Shown in pieces: positions 43,138-51,424 of a DNA stretch of 51,424 bases. Where the stretch lies: NCBI RefSeq assembly GCF_900167045.1, contig NZ_FUXJ01000021.1, positions 1 to 51,424 of the forward strand, written 5' to 3'. A model generated the notes under the pieces. That model saw only the letters and a list, made by a program, of their open reading frames with translations, was not told the DNA's origin and searched no databases. Each line of letters starts with the position of its first letter. Positions within the stretch are counted from its first letter, which is position 1. The translations under genes were made by a program, and so were the position numbers. Origin of the DNA: Legionella maceachernii (GTDB lineage Bacteria; Pseudomonadota; Gammaproteobacteria; Legionellales; Legionellaceae).

Positions 43138-44373
43138 CTAGGGAACAGCGACAGTTGAAGTACTTTGCGAGAAAACCGACTCTTGTCGATATAGAGGCCT
43201 CTGCAATAAAAACTCTCTTACATTGTGTTTGACGACATCTTCAAAAGAAGCATTTTGACTAAAAACCTTTTTTTGCCTTTCAGAACTGGTTCCAGATTCC
43301 ATAATTGTTCTTAGGAAAGAGAAGTAGTGTTGATAATTAAGTTTATCCACATAAGGTTCAAGCTTACCAATCCATTCATAAATATCCTCACGCATGAGTT
43401 TAATTTTACCTTCTGTATTCATAATAAGCTCACTATCCAAACCATAGCGAATAGCACGCCATTTGTTTTCACGCGAAAGCCAATGGGGAGGGCACGCGAC
43501 TGATTCCAACCAGCCTCCATTATCAGCAAACCAGTAAGCAAGGGTATGAATAAATGCAACAAGAGCTAATGTTTCCGCTAAGGTCGCTGTACCATCACAG
43601 ACTCTTATCTCCAAAGTACCAAAGCTCGGACTTGGTCTTAAGTCCCACCATAGATCTTTTAATGATTTAATTGAGCCACAGGCTTTCAAGCTTTTATAAA
43701 GATGTTCAAAATCTTGCCATGACTTCACCTGATAGGGTTGTCCTGCGGTGGGCAACGCTTCGTATGCGGTGGGCCGACAAGAGGCAAGTCCTGTTTCAAT
43801 GCCTTGCCAAAAAGGAGAGCTGGAGGAAAGAGCCAGTAAGTGAGGCAAAAAATACATAAAAAAATTATTGAATCGGATGCAATCCTCACCACTTTTCATG
43901 CCAAGATGAACATGAAGGCCATAAACACTCATACGTCTTGTTAACCATTGGTTGCGATCAATTAAATCAAGGTAACGTGCCGTTGGCGAAACCTGCCAAT
44001 CGGAATACTTGGAAAAGGGATGAGATCCAGTGGATGCAAATAATAGTCCAAGATCTTTTGTAGCACACTGAAGATCAGACAAAGATGTATAGAGATCATC
44101 TTCTACTTCTTTGACGTTATCACACTTGTCTGTGGTGATTTCGATTGTGCTTAAATAAAATTCAGGCTTGATTTTAGGTAAATCAGCAGTTGCATGAAGT
44201 ACTTCCTCTGATTTTGAAGATAAATTGAGTGTTTCGGGATCAATAAGCTGAAGTTCAATTTCAACCCCTAAAGTGAGAAATCCGTTACTCAAAAATTGAA
44301 TATCCTCATTGTTAGTAGGCTCTAACGCATTAGCGGATGGGTATATGGTTTGTTGAGTTAATTCATTAGGCAT
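43138..44373 (-). CDS. ybdK: Carboxylate-amine ligase, YbdK family (GCS2)
   Basis: A 411-residue member of the glutamate-cysteine ligase 2 family. LTLGVEIELQLID with the conserved acidic pair opens the ATP/metal site. STIEITTDKCDNVKEVEDDL, MSVYGLHVHLGMKSGED and TLEIRVCDGTATLAETLALV follow. The family makes weak gamma-glutamyl-cysteine-type amide bonds; the physiological role is unclear. It is a full-length family member, preceded by AGGAGAGG. Confidence 0.82.
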   Translation of the reverse strand: MPNELTQQTIYPSANALEPTNNEDIQFLSNGFLTLGVEIELQLIDPETLNLSSKSEEVLHATADLPKIKPEFYLSTIEITTDKCDNVKEVEDDLYTSLSDLQCATKDLGLLFASTGSHPFSKYSDWQVSPTARYLDLIDRNQWLTRRMSVYGLHVHLGMKSGEDCIRFNNFFMYFLPHLLALSSSSPFWQGIETGLASCRPTAYEALPTAGQPYQVKSWQDFEHLYKSLKACGSIKSLKDLWWDLRPSPSFGTLEIRVCDGTATLAETLALVAFIHTLAYWFADNGGWLESVACPPHWLSRENKWRAIRYGLDSELIMNTEGKIKLMREDIYEWIGKLEPYVDKLNYQHYFSFLRTIMESGTSSERQKKVFSQNASFEDVVKHNVREFLLQRPLYRQESVFSQSTSTVAVP

Positions 44374-44576
44374 AACCTCTCCTCTTTTTTATGATTGTTT
44401 TGAAAAATGTTTTATTGGGTTAACAACCCATGCTTGTAAATTCTCCTCCTCTACAGCTATTCAGAATTGTTTGATAAAGCAGTAATCACTAATCTGTTGA
44501 AATACCTCTACAGAAGCAATTTTCGATAGTAACCCCGTATGGAATAGATTGCAAATCCACGAAATCGCTTAATTGG

Positions 44577-44944
44577 TTGAAATTAAAATGCTTTAGAAGT
44601 CACCAGCATCTCGAACCAGTGTTCCATAGAAAATTGCGCTGTATGGTCGCTATAGAGCTAAAAAAAGGTAAATTTAAACCTGCAGATAAGGGACAAATAG
44701 AATTATATTTACGTTGGCTTGAAAAGCATGAAATGGAGCGAGGAGAGAATCCACCTATTGGAATTATCCTTTGCTCAAAAAAATCTGATGAACGAGTTGA
44801 ATTGTTACAGCTAGAACAAAAAGTGGGATTAGAGTTTCCCATTTTATTACGGAACTTCCACCAAAAGAAATATTTGGAAGAAGATTACACGAAGCAATAG
44901 AGCGTGCTAGAGAAAGGGAAGTAAGCCGAAAATTGCTTGATTAA
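44577..44944 (+). pseudogene. YhcG-type nuclease remnant (frameshifted)
   Basis: VFHRKLRCMVAIELKKGKFK and the following NPPIGIILCSKKSDERVELL match the C-terminal PDDEXK part of DUF1016/YhcG proteins. The first catalytic Asp region is gone. Near 44851 the frame shifts; in the next frame ELPPKEIFGRRLHEAIERAR completes the family C-terminus to a stop at 44944. Only a third of the gene remains. It is a different lineage from the intact copy at 21995-23017. Confidence 0.75.
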
Positions 44945-45124
44945 TTTGCTTTTCTCATTCCGCTTAACTTCAAAGAATAAGTCTGATTATCACAAGTAAT
45001 CAGACTTAAGATACTTTCTAGCTCTCAGCAAAAATACCCTACTATCAATATGAAAATACCTTTGGAACGCTTTAATTCTTCTTGGGTTTCACCCATTTTT
45101 ACCAGGCCTGAGCCTATCAAAATG

Positions 45125-45341
45125 TTAATTGGTGCCCAACTTTAGCCGAAAGATCTCACCTTTCAATTCAATCGTATCTCCTGCAACCATCTTTTTTCTT
45201 TTCTGTTTTTCTATTATGCCGTTTACCAAGACAATGCCAGCAGCTATCATATCCTTAGCTTCTGCTCCACTCGAGGCGATACCTTCAAATTAAGAATTTT
45301 AAAGAGTTCAACAGTTCTTTATTAATGAAAACATCCGTCAT
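45125..45341 (-). pseudogene. S4-domain RNA-binding protein (YbcJ-like), frameshifted
   Basis: The ATG frame begins MTDVFINKELLNSLKFL and hits a stop near 45285, but the adjoining frame continues SSGAEAKDMIAAGIVLVNG, KRKKMVAGDTIELKGEIF and ends LGTN. This is a small S4-fold RNA-binding domain like E. coli YbcJ (GGEAK...VKVDG...KRCKI..GQ). One or two bases are out of register around 45285-45295. It is a real indel or a sequencing error. Confidence 0.65.
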
Positions 45342-45395
45342 ATTATTTATTACATCCAGTAATGATGAGTTGTCGCAATCTTTACTTTTTAATGA

Positions 45396-45707
45396 AGCAA
45401 GATAAAGGCGCAAGAAGATGAGCCGTTATTTATTACACGCTATGGGACGCGCTTACAGACTTTAGATGTTTATCGAATATGCCAAAGGGTGTTAAAGCAA
45501 GCCTTAGCATTTTTACCGGACCATGAGAAATTTAACTTTACTCCTCATAAACTTCGACATACTTTTTTAAGGAAAGTCACTGATAAGCATGGAGTGCACT
45601 TCGCTCAAGAGCTTAGCGGCAATGTGTCGATTAAGGAAATTTTTCGTTATGCCAAACCGAGCCAGGAAGAAATACAAACAAGTATTGAAGAACTGTTTTG
45701 TAATTAG
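45396..45707 (+). pseudogene. Tyrosine recombinase, C-terminal fragment
   Basis: The open frame encodes EDEPLFITRYGTRLQTLDVY and FTPHKLRHTFLRKVTDKHGV with the H-x-L-R-H box. It ends AKPSQEEIQTSIEELF, where the nucleophile Tyr normally sits near IFRYAKPS. The N-terminal half is missing. It is a decayed phage or transposon integrase just before the OLD-type gene. Confidence 0.7.
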
Positions 45708-45725
45708 TCTAATCGGAGACAAGAA

Positions 45726-47108
45726 ATGAATTACACAAAATTCTCTATATCAGATTTTCGTTGTTTTTCACAAGAGCAATCACTATGGTTTGGTATACCT
45801 GTAGCAGATAAAATTGGGTCTGGCATCACGTATATTGTTGGCTCAAATAGTTCTGGAAAAACCACCCTCATTGAAGGTTTGTGGATAAACGAGCAGGTAA
45901 AAATAAGATCCTCGGAGAAAAGAACTCACAGTGGTCCCCGATTTTGTTTATATGATATAGATGAGAATTTAAACAGAGAAGTGAGCTTATTGCGAGAAGA
46001 CTCATACACATTAAAAGAGGATCCTAAAGTTCCTCCTAATGAATTATTTGAAATAATTTCCTCAAGAAGACATTGGCAATCAACAACCGCTGGGGAGCAA
46101 TTGAGTTCGGCAGTTCTTGATACCACACGCGAATTGAATCCTCGAAATCAGCAAAATAATATAGCTACAGCTAATATTTTAAAGGATATAGAGAAAGACA
46201 GTGAAAAATATGAGCAATTTACGGCTTTAGTAAAAAGAGTAATTCCCGAATTTACTAAGTGGGCAGTCGCTTATGAAGAAAACGAATATATTGAATATAC
46301 CTCTAGCGAAGGAATAAAACATAAAACAGATTTTTTAGGGGATGGAGTTATTTCAATTATTAGAATTCTTGCCCATCTTTTTGAACCTAGAACGTCAGGT
46401 ATTATCATAGATGAACCAGAACTTTCTTTACATCCACTGGCGCAGAAGAAGTTAATTAAGTTAATTGCTGAATATGCACAAAATAGACAAATTATTATTT
46501 CCACCCATAGCCCTTATTTTGTAAGTTGGGAATATATACAAAATGGTGCTGTGCTTAATCGGGTTGCGAAAATAAATGATACTAGCTCTAAAATTTATAC
46601 GATAAAAGATTTTAACAAATATAAGAAACTAACGAATGGCTCGAACTGGCAGCAACCATATTTAATGGATATAGTTTCAAGGGAAATTTTTTTTCAAGAC
46701 AATATCTTATTTGTTGAAGGACAGGAGGACGTTGGTCTTTTAGAGAATGAACTTAAGGATAAAGATATTAATTTTTTTGGTTATGGGGTGAGGGGAATTC
46801 AAAATTTTGAATTTGCATTTCAATTGGCAAAGGACTTAGGAATAAAAAAAGCTTGTGTCTTGATAGATTCACCGTCTGATCCCGCGGTAGGTGAGGAGAA
46901 TAAGGTTAAGGAAGTTTTAGAAAAAAAATTTAAAAGTTACAAAGTGGTACAGTGGGAACGTACTGATATTAGAGATAAGCCAGCTCAAACCAAACCCGCA
47001 AAAGAAAAACTAGGTTATTTCACCGCTAAAGGTATAAAAAAGAAGGACGAGGAGTTAGGTGACTTTTACAATAAAATTGAACAAATAATTGATTTTTTTA
47101 AAAATTAA
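45726..47108 (+). CDS. OLD-type ATP-dependent nuclease (AAA15 ATPase plus TOPRIM)
   Basis: A 460-residue protein. FSISDFRCFSQEQSLWF and the Walker A GSNSSGKTTLIEG come first, with a long insertion and then the ABC-type tail IIIDEPELSLHPLAQKKLI (Walker B) and IIISTHSPYF. The C-terminal TOPRIM-like part has ILFVEGQEDVGLLENEL, then FFGYGVRGIQNFEFAF and ACVLIDSPSD. OLD-family nucleases (overcoming lysogenization defect) include anti-phage proteins such as GajA of Gabija, but no GajB-like helicase is beside it. A GGAG nine bases upstream supports the ATG. It lies among integrase and transposase relics, typical of cargo. Intact. Confidence 0.75.
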   Translation: MNYTKFSISDFRCFSQEQSLWFGIPVADKIGSGITYIVGSNSSGKTTLIEGLWINEQVKIRSSEKRTHSGPRFCLYDIDENLNREVSLLREDSYTLKEDPKVPPNELFEIISSRRHWQSTTAGEQLSSAVLDTTRELNPRNQQNNIATANILKDIEKDSEKYEQFTALVKRVIPEFTKWAVAYEENEYIEYTSSEGIKHKTDFLGDGVISIIRILAHLFEPRTSGIIIDEPELSLHPLAQKKLIKLIAEYAQNRQIIISTHSPYFVSWEYIQNGAVLNRVAKINDTSSKIYTIKDFNKYKKLTNGSNWQQPYLMDIVSREIFFQDNILFVEGQEDVGLLENELKDKDINFFGYGVRGIQNFEFAFQLAKDLGIKKACVLIDSPSDPAVGEENKVKEVLEKKFKSYKVVQWERTDIRDKPAQTKPAKEKLGYFTAKGIKKKDEELGDFYNKIEQIIDFFKN

Positions 47109-47193
47109 AAGTGTCTAGCTTAATATGGTATAGAAAGTTTTCTTATTTTAACAGTTCATCTATTAGTTTAAGCTTCTCCTCATTCCGCCAGTT

Positions 47194-47411
47194 ATGGAAA
47201 GCTTTTATCATACTTTGAAAGTCGAGGCGATTTATGGGACTTCTTTAAAACAAGAAAAGAGGCTCAATTGGCTCTGTTTGATTATATTGAAGTGTTTTAC
47301 AATCGCAAGCGTATCCATTCAACCTTAGGGTTTCTAACTCCTAATGAGTGGGAATGGCTGCATAATGTTGGTGTCCGGTTTTTTGAGGAAGGATCAAGTC
47401 GAGATTTGTAA
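47194..47411 (+). pseudogene. IS3-family transposase (OrfB) C-terminal relic
   Basis: MESFYHTLKVEAIYG in one frame and KTRKEAQLALFDYIEVFYNR plus KRIHSTLGFLTPNEWEW in another correspond to the IS3 OrfB C-terminus, which contains the last acidic residue region. A frameshift lies near 47240. The frame then runs on to 47411 through unrelated sequence. No complete ends are seen. Confidence 0.75.
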
Positions 47412-47511
47412 AAACATTGGTACTAAGCTGAAAGAAGGTATGCCTCTTGACGAGTATGAACACCACATTATGGTTGATGTATTATTGCTACATGCCAGAC
47501 TTGGTTCTTAA
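47371..47511 (+). other. 3' fragment of an unrecognised gene
   Basis: A second frame across the relic's end encodes RKDQVEICKNIGTKLKEGMP, then LDEYEHHIMVDVLLLHARLG, stopping at 47511. It has protein-like composition and no start. It is probably the tail of a gene broken by the IS; its identity is unknown. Confidence 0.25.
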
Positions 47512-47579
47512 TTAATATTTTTGCCAGCCTTCCATCTCAATAAATGAAAAATATTTTTACCATTTTGTGCTAGTATGTT

Positions 47580-47599
47580 AATATGTACATGTACATATT
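47580..47599. promoter_or_regulatory. 20-bp palindromic operator of the Phd-Doc operon
   Basis: AATATGTACATGTACATATT is a perfect palindrome that ends 12 bases before the antitoxin ATG. Phd/YefM antitoxins repress their own operon by binding such palindromes. A plausible -10 (TATGTT) stands just upstream. Confidence 0.65.
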
Positions 47600-47611
47600 T
47601 TTAGGTGATCC

Positions 47612-47860
47612 ATGGAAACTTTGACTTATACTTCTTTCAGAGAAAATCTTGCTGACGCATTAGAGCGTGTAGAGAAAGGAGAAACTATTGAAATTACCAG
47701 AAGAGGTCATCAATCTGTGTTTCTTACACCTACTCCTAAGGTTGAAGGCAAATTAGAGGCTAAAAGTATTAAGTTTGCTGACAACGACCGATTTAATGCC
47801 TCTCTCAAGCGCATTCAAAAAAAACACGCTAAGAATATTCAGGCTTTAGCTGATAGATGA
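47612..47860 (+). CDS. phd: Phd/YefM-family antitoxin
   Basis: An 82-residue antitoxin beginning METLTYTSFRENLADALERV, with the N-terminal DNA-binding beta/alpha pattern, EIT-R-R-G-H-Q-S-V-F-L as the typical core, and a C-terminal charged helix (NDRFNASLKRIQKKHAKNIQ) that would bind the toxin. Its last four bases overlap the toxin start (ATGA). The operator palindrome is upstream, so autoregulation is likely. Confidence 0.88.
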   Translation: METLTYTSFRENLADALERVEKGETIEITRRGHQSVFLTPTPKVEGKLEAKSIKFADNDRFNASLKRIQKKHAKNIQALADR

Positions 47861-48234
47861 GTGACATAGAGTTTTTATCTGCTGAGCAAGTTTGCGATAT
47901 TCAAAAAGTAACTCTTTCTATGGCTCCATCAAGCAATATTGGGTTGATTGAAGGAGCTGTAAATCGAATTATTAATGAATATCTATATAATGGTACATCA
48001 GATATTTTCGAACTTGCTGCATTATATTTAATAGCTATAGCCAAAGCACACGCTTTTCCTGATGCTAATAAAAGAACAGCATATCAAGCTGCGTTGATGT
48101 TTTTAGATTTAAACGGCATTTTTATTTCCGAAAGTGATAGCCTTATTGAAATAACCGTAAAAGCAGCAAAAGGTACCACAAATATTCAGGAAATAGTAAA
48201 AGTACTAAAACATAACACGGAGCAGATGGATTGA
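47857..48234 (+). CDS. doc: Doc-family toxin (Fic fold)
   Basis: A 125-residue protein with the Doc version of the Fic motif, HAFPDANKRTAYQAA (H-x-F-x-D-A-N-K-R). Doc phosphorylates elongation factor EF-Tu on Thr and stalls translation. The upstream helices (LAALYLIAIAKA) match the family. All catalytic residues are present. It is translationally coupled to the antitoxin. Confidence 0.88.
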   Translation: MSDIEFLSAEQVCDIQKVTLSMAPSSNIGLIEGAVNRIINEYLYNGTSDIFELAALYLIAIAKAHAFPDANKRTAYQAALMFLDLNGIFISESDSLIEITVKAAKGTTNIQEIVKVLKHNTEQMD

Positions 48235-48323
48235 GCTAAGAAACATATAAACTACAATACCTCTATTAAGGGTATCAGGAAGAATCGTCCGTAAATACAC
48301 GCTAAGCTAAAAAACAATAAATT

Positions 48324-49178
48324 CTATACAAAAAGAAAACTTTTTTCACCATACTCTTTTAACAAATCTTGATAGGGATGTATAAAAAGGCTGCCTCCTG
48401 CATGTTCAAAGCGAGCAATGATGGCAATAAGATAATCAGCAGAGGCCGAAATAATTTTCAGTTCATCTGGGGTAAACTTACATTTACGATATTCTTCATA
48501 AGACTTAACGAATTCCCGTGCCTCATCTGGAGTTGGCGTTATTTTAAAACCAGAGCCCCAATCAGCTGTAAACTGAGCAGCTGCTCTTCCTAGCATTTCA
48601 AGCTCATTCATAGTGCCTAACGAATCCCAATCAAAAATACCTTTTAGCTTTCCTTGTTGAAAAATAGCATTTTTAGTTCCCCAATCTGTATGGGCAAGCT
48701 TCTTTTGTAAATTGATTTTGTTTAATAACTTACGAGCTGAGAGGGCTTTTTTAGCAATCCATCCAGCGCCATTAGCTGATTTCTTTAGGTTAAATAAGGC
48801 ATTATGAGGCATAGGCCAAAGCTTTCTATCATTGGCTTGTTGAAAAATATTTTGTAGTGGCATTAATTGAAATTTGTCTACAATAGCTGAGAAATTTGCT
48901 AGCGCTTTAGCAAGCTGTGAGCGAATAATAAATTGATGGCCATTTTCTTTTTGGCCTTCTATCAGTTCATATAATCCAGCATGCGTTTGATTGAATTTAA
49001 AGATAGGGCTTAATACTTTGGGTGCTGGAAAATCTTGTTTATAAAAGAGGTTCTGTACCTCGTTCATCTTCTTTAAATAAGTTTCGGGAATTTTAGGCGA
49101 ATATATTTTCAGCACAATTTTTTGATGATTTGACAAAATAAAACCAAATACGACCCCAATACTGGATTCAATAAACAA
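48324..49178 (-). CDS. APH-family phosphotransferase, probably 5'-disturbed
   Basis: A 284-residue aminoglycoside-phosphotransferase-fold kinase. The N-lobe SSIGVVFGFILSNHQKIVLK has the ATP Lys. The catalytic loop is LAHTDWGTKNAIF (H-x-D-x-x-x-x-N), and GIFDWDSLG is the metal-binding DFG-like site. The frame is open upstream of the TTG at 49178 and would add residues like IRAIFREIFELKQIFKDIIG, running into the 3' end of the resolvase at about 49330. It contains no ATG or GTG. The original N-terminus may have been lost when the transposon joined. The substrate is not known to be an antibiotic. Confidence 0.7.
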   Translation of the reverse strand: MFIESSIGVVFGFILSNHQKIVLKIYSPKIPETYLKKMNEVQNLFYKQDFPAPKVLSPIFKFNQTHAGLYELIEGQKENGHQFIIRSQLAKALANFSAIVDKFQLMPLQNIFQQANDRKLWPMPHNALFNLKKSANGAGWIAKKALSARKLLNKINLQKKLAHTDWGTKNAIFQQGKLKGIFDWDSLGTMNELEMLGRAAAQFTADWGSGFKITPTPDEAREFVKSYEEYRKCKFTPDELKIISASADYLIAIIARFEHAGGSLFIHPYQDLLKEYGEKSFLFV

Positions 49179-49332
49179 AATATCTTCGATACTTGTTTTT
49201 AGATGCTCATTAATCAGTTGATATATTAAATGAAATACTTTATTGGAATCATCAAAACCAATGATATCTTTAAAAATCTGTTTTAATTCAAATATCTCTC
49301 TAAATATTGCTCTAATTTCAGAGAGAAAGTCA

Positions 49333-49949
49333 TTACTTTTTACCTGCCAATAGATTTTTTCCTGCCTCTTTTAATGAACCATCTCCATTAAGATAGGTGT
49401 AAAGTGTCGCGGTTGTGATATTTAATCTTTTAGCAATTTGAGATGCGACCGCTTTATTATCGGACATAACAGACATGGCAATCTGTAAAGTTGATATATC
49501 CATTTTCCGGGGACGTCCTCCCATTCTGCCACGAGCTCTCGCTGCTTTTAAACCAGCATGAGTACGTTCAATAATGAGTTCTCGTTCATATTCTGCTAAT
49601 GCTGCAAATAAGCCAAAGACTAATCGACCATTAGCGGTGGTGGTATCAATTTGTGCGCCATGTCCTGTTAGCACTTTAAAGCCAATATTGTGTTGCCGTA
49701 ATCCATCGATAATTGTAATCAGGTGCTTTAAATCTCTGCCTAAACGATCAAGCTTCCAGACTATCAATATATTACCTGGCTGTAATGCTTTAAGACAGGC
49801 TTGCAATCCAGGTCTGGCTTCTTTTTTACCAGAAACGGTATCTTGATAAATACGCTCTTCATTGACCCCTGCTGCAAGTAGGGCATCTTTTTGTAAATCT
49901 AAATTTGAGAGCCATCACTTTTGGATACTCGCATATAACCAATAAGCAT
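49333..49949 (-). pseudogene. tnpR: Tn3-family resolvase (serine recombinase), frameshifted
   Basis: The first part reads MLIGYMRVSKSDGSQ with the catalytic Ser. One base is missing near 49901-49907, and the following frame continues LDLQKDALLAAGVNEERIYQ and then DRLGRDLKHLITIIDGL, EYERELIIERTHAGL and the helix-turn-helix ATLYTYLNGDG, ending LAGKK. The whole would be about 205 residues, normal for TnpR. It diverges from the transposase gene, as in the Tn3 subgroup. Confidence 0.85.
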
Positions 49950-50116
49950 AATTCCCTTTGTCGACTTAGAAACTTACTGGCATACTAGCAAACTTAGCTT
50001 TGTTTTTTCAATGGGTTTTTAAGCAGAGATTCAAAGTACATAGCCTATGTTTAACAACCGCTAAGAAAACGCTCGTTTTTTGAGTGGTTTTAAAAGAAAA
50101 ATTATAGGAATAGGAT
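49950..50116. other. Intergenic region expected to hold the res site
   Basis: In divergently organised Tn3-type elements the resolution site and both promoters lie here. I see AT-rich DNA but cannot delimit subsites. Confidence 0.4.
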
Positions 50117-50968
50117 TTGAGTCAACAAGAAGTTATCTTAGCTTTGCCTGAATCGATCATCGTTCAGCTTGCCACATTACCACAACAGGATAGGCTCACT
50201 ATTCAAAGATGTCGGGGACAGCATAATCGCCTTGGATTTGCCTATCAGCTCATGTTCGCTAAAGTGTTTAATAGATTTCCTAATCAAGTTCCACTTGAAA
50301 TTCAATCACAGATACTGACTTTTGCCGTTTTGCAGCTTGGTATTAAAACAGAATTGATTGATGCCTATCAAAAACGCCAACAAACCATCTCAGAGCATCA
50401 GCAGCAAATTCGGATTTATTTGAATTTAGCAAATTTCGATAAAGACACTATGGCACAAGTCATGGACTTTTTGTTTATCGAAGCACAACGAATAGAACAC
50501 ATTAGCATATTATTGGCTAAGACCGAACAATTTTTGAAAGAGCAGAATATTTTACAGCCTGCCCGCGATACTTTGGAGCGGTTAATTATTACCCAAAGGC
50601 AAAAAGCACGACAGTTTATTTATGACAAGATGTTAAATCATTTAACAGAAATACAATGTATCGCATTGGATAATTTGCTTAAAGTGGATGAGAACCGATT
50701 ATCTTTATTACAGCAATTAAAGCAGCCCCCTTCTCAACCTTCTCCAAAAGCACTCATAGCCTTGACCAAGAAATTAGAATTAGTTGAGACGATTGGCATT
50801 GCAAAAATTGATACTCACTGGTTAAACAATAATTATCAACGCACGTTAACAAAATATGTCATGGGCTACTCTGCTAAACGTTTAAGAGATTTACAGCCAT
50901 CTTATCGATATACGGCCGGTAATCCCCCCATTTTAAGTGATGCTAAAAGTAGAGGATTAAGCAACTAG
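50117..50968 (+). pseudogene. tnpA: Tn3-family transposase TnpA, 5' part only
   Basis: It opens at a TTG and gives the N-terminal DUF4158 region of TnpA (GFAYQLMFAKVFNRFPNQVP, then YVMGYSAKRLRDLQPSYRYT). After about residue 267 the match ends, and the sequence runs into a terminal repeat of an IS3-type element. The remaining 700 residues with the DDE site are absent. The start has AGGA close upstream, weak. Confidence 0.85.
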
Positions 50969-51424
50969 TGCCAATTTTTGCTTTGGAGGATCCCTCCGAT
51001 AGCAGTATTAGGTCGTTCATTATTATACGTCCATAGCCTTGTGTCGCATGGTGTTGTACCTCGGCAATACTTTCAAATAAATGTTGGCTTAACCAATCAT
51101 ATCGAACTGTACGTTATACCGCTCAATGAAAGCATTTTGCTGCGGGTTTCCCGGTTGGATAAAAACTAATTGAATCTGATTTTTATCAGCCCACTGTTCC
51201 AGTACCTTACTGATATATTCAGGCCCATAGTCACAACGAATTTGTCGTGGCTTACCACGCCACTCAATGCTCTGATTCAGAGTTCTTACAACGCGTTCTG
51301 CTGGCAAGGAAAAGTCCACCTCGATAGCAAGGCCTTCTCGATTGAAATCATCAAGTACGTTTAATAATCGATAAGAACGGCCATTGTCTAATTGATCGTG
51401 CATAAAATCCATCGACCAACATTC
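50917..51424 (-). mobile_element. IS3-family insertion sequence, 3' part, interrupting tnpA
   Basis: On the minus strand the OrfB integrase core reads [40 protein letters not shown] and [12 protein letters not shown], giving the D, D and E of the DDE site; it enters from beyond the window edge. After IERYN, single-base deletions (near 51092, 51028 and 50992) scatter [17 protein letters not shown] and WTYNNERPNTAIGG over three frames. The outer end is probably GGTAATCCCCCCATTTTAAG near 50922-50941, with the C-run and T-run typical of IS3 termini. Its insertion cut TnpA. Confidence 0.75.

Noticed and set aside
45726-48234. Gabija or a larger composite defence island
   Set aside because: No GajB-like helicase or other partner is next to the OLD-type gene; an IS relic and a toxin-antitoxin pair follow it.

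Overview
The window looks like a chromosomal segment of an intracellular gammaproteobacterium of the Legionella type (Legionellales). The clues are F-box/HEAT-repeat proteins, a mitochondrial-carrier-like protein, a lipase-like protein with a membrane hairpin, AT-rich DNA and many decayed mobile elements. The genus is an inference; no rRNA or other decisive marker is present.

Region 1 (1-12896) is a head-to-tail array of six same-strand paralogous genes plus the 3' relic of a seventh. Each encodes an N-terminal F-box-like motif followed by about 11-15 HEAT-like repeats of 38 residues and a shared C-terminal block. The first copy is cut by the window edge. Four gaps carry a similar rho-independent terminator; the fifth is broken by a small element with an IS50-like end. 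The sixth copy has a different tail containing a nuclear-localisation-like motif. These are probably secreted host-ubiquitin adaptors, although secretion is not shown here.

Region 2 (12977-20039) holds an unknown small protein, a secreted Ig-like protein, a SAM methyltransferase, a lipase-like membrane protein, an outer-membrane protein, an SDR oxidoreductase and ETF-ubiquinone oxidoreductase. Region 3 (20110-23239) is tRNA-Arg(CCT) followed by a 3.1-kb mini-island (tyrosine integrase plus YhcG-type nuclease) bounded by a 48-bp duplication of the tRNA 3' end. Just outside it lies a short protein with a double-glycine leader and a proline-rich tail.

Region 4 (23820-32893) contains a DUF4286 protein, a CinA-C/PncC amidase, a DUF763 protein, the mitochondrial-carrier-like protein, a 76-residue unknown, a stand-alone NRPS (A-T-C order) and an S51 peptidase. 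Region 5 (33070-40452) contains MltA and a tight biotin-independent malonate decarboxylase operon, mdcA-mdcCD-mdcE-mdcG-mdcB-mdcH. In it the acyl-carrier subunit MdcC is fused to MdcD, so one protein carries the malonyl carrier and the beta subunit; MdcB and MdcG make and attach the prosthetic group and MdcH loads malonyl. No malonate transporter or regulator is visible nearby.

Region 6 (40509-44373) has a porin-like protein, a secreted Cys-rich protein with a faint GH45-like motif and a YbdK-type ligase. Region 7 (44577-51424) is a mobile-element graveyard: fragments of a YhcG nuclease, an S4 RNA-binding protein, an integrase and an IS3 transposase, an intact OLD-type ATPase/TOPRIM nuclease, a Phd-Doc module with a palindromic operator, an APH-family kinase, and a Tn3-family transposon (frameshifted resolvase, truncated transposase) interrupted by an IS3 copy with several single-base deletions.
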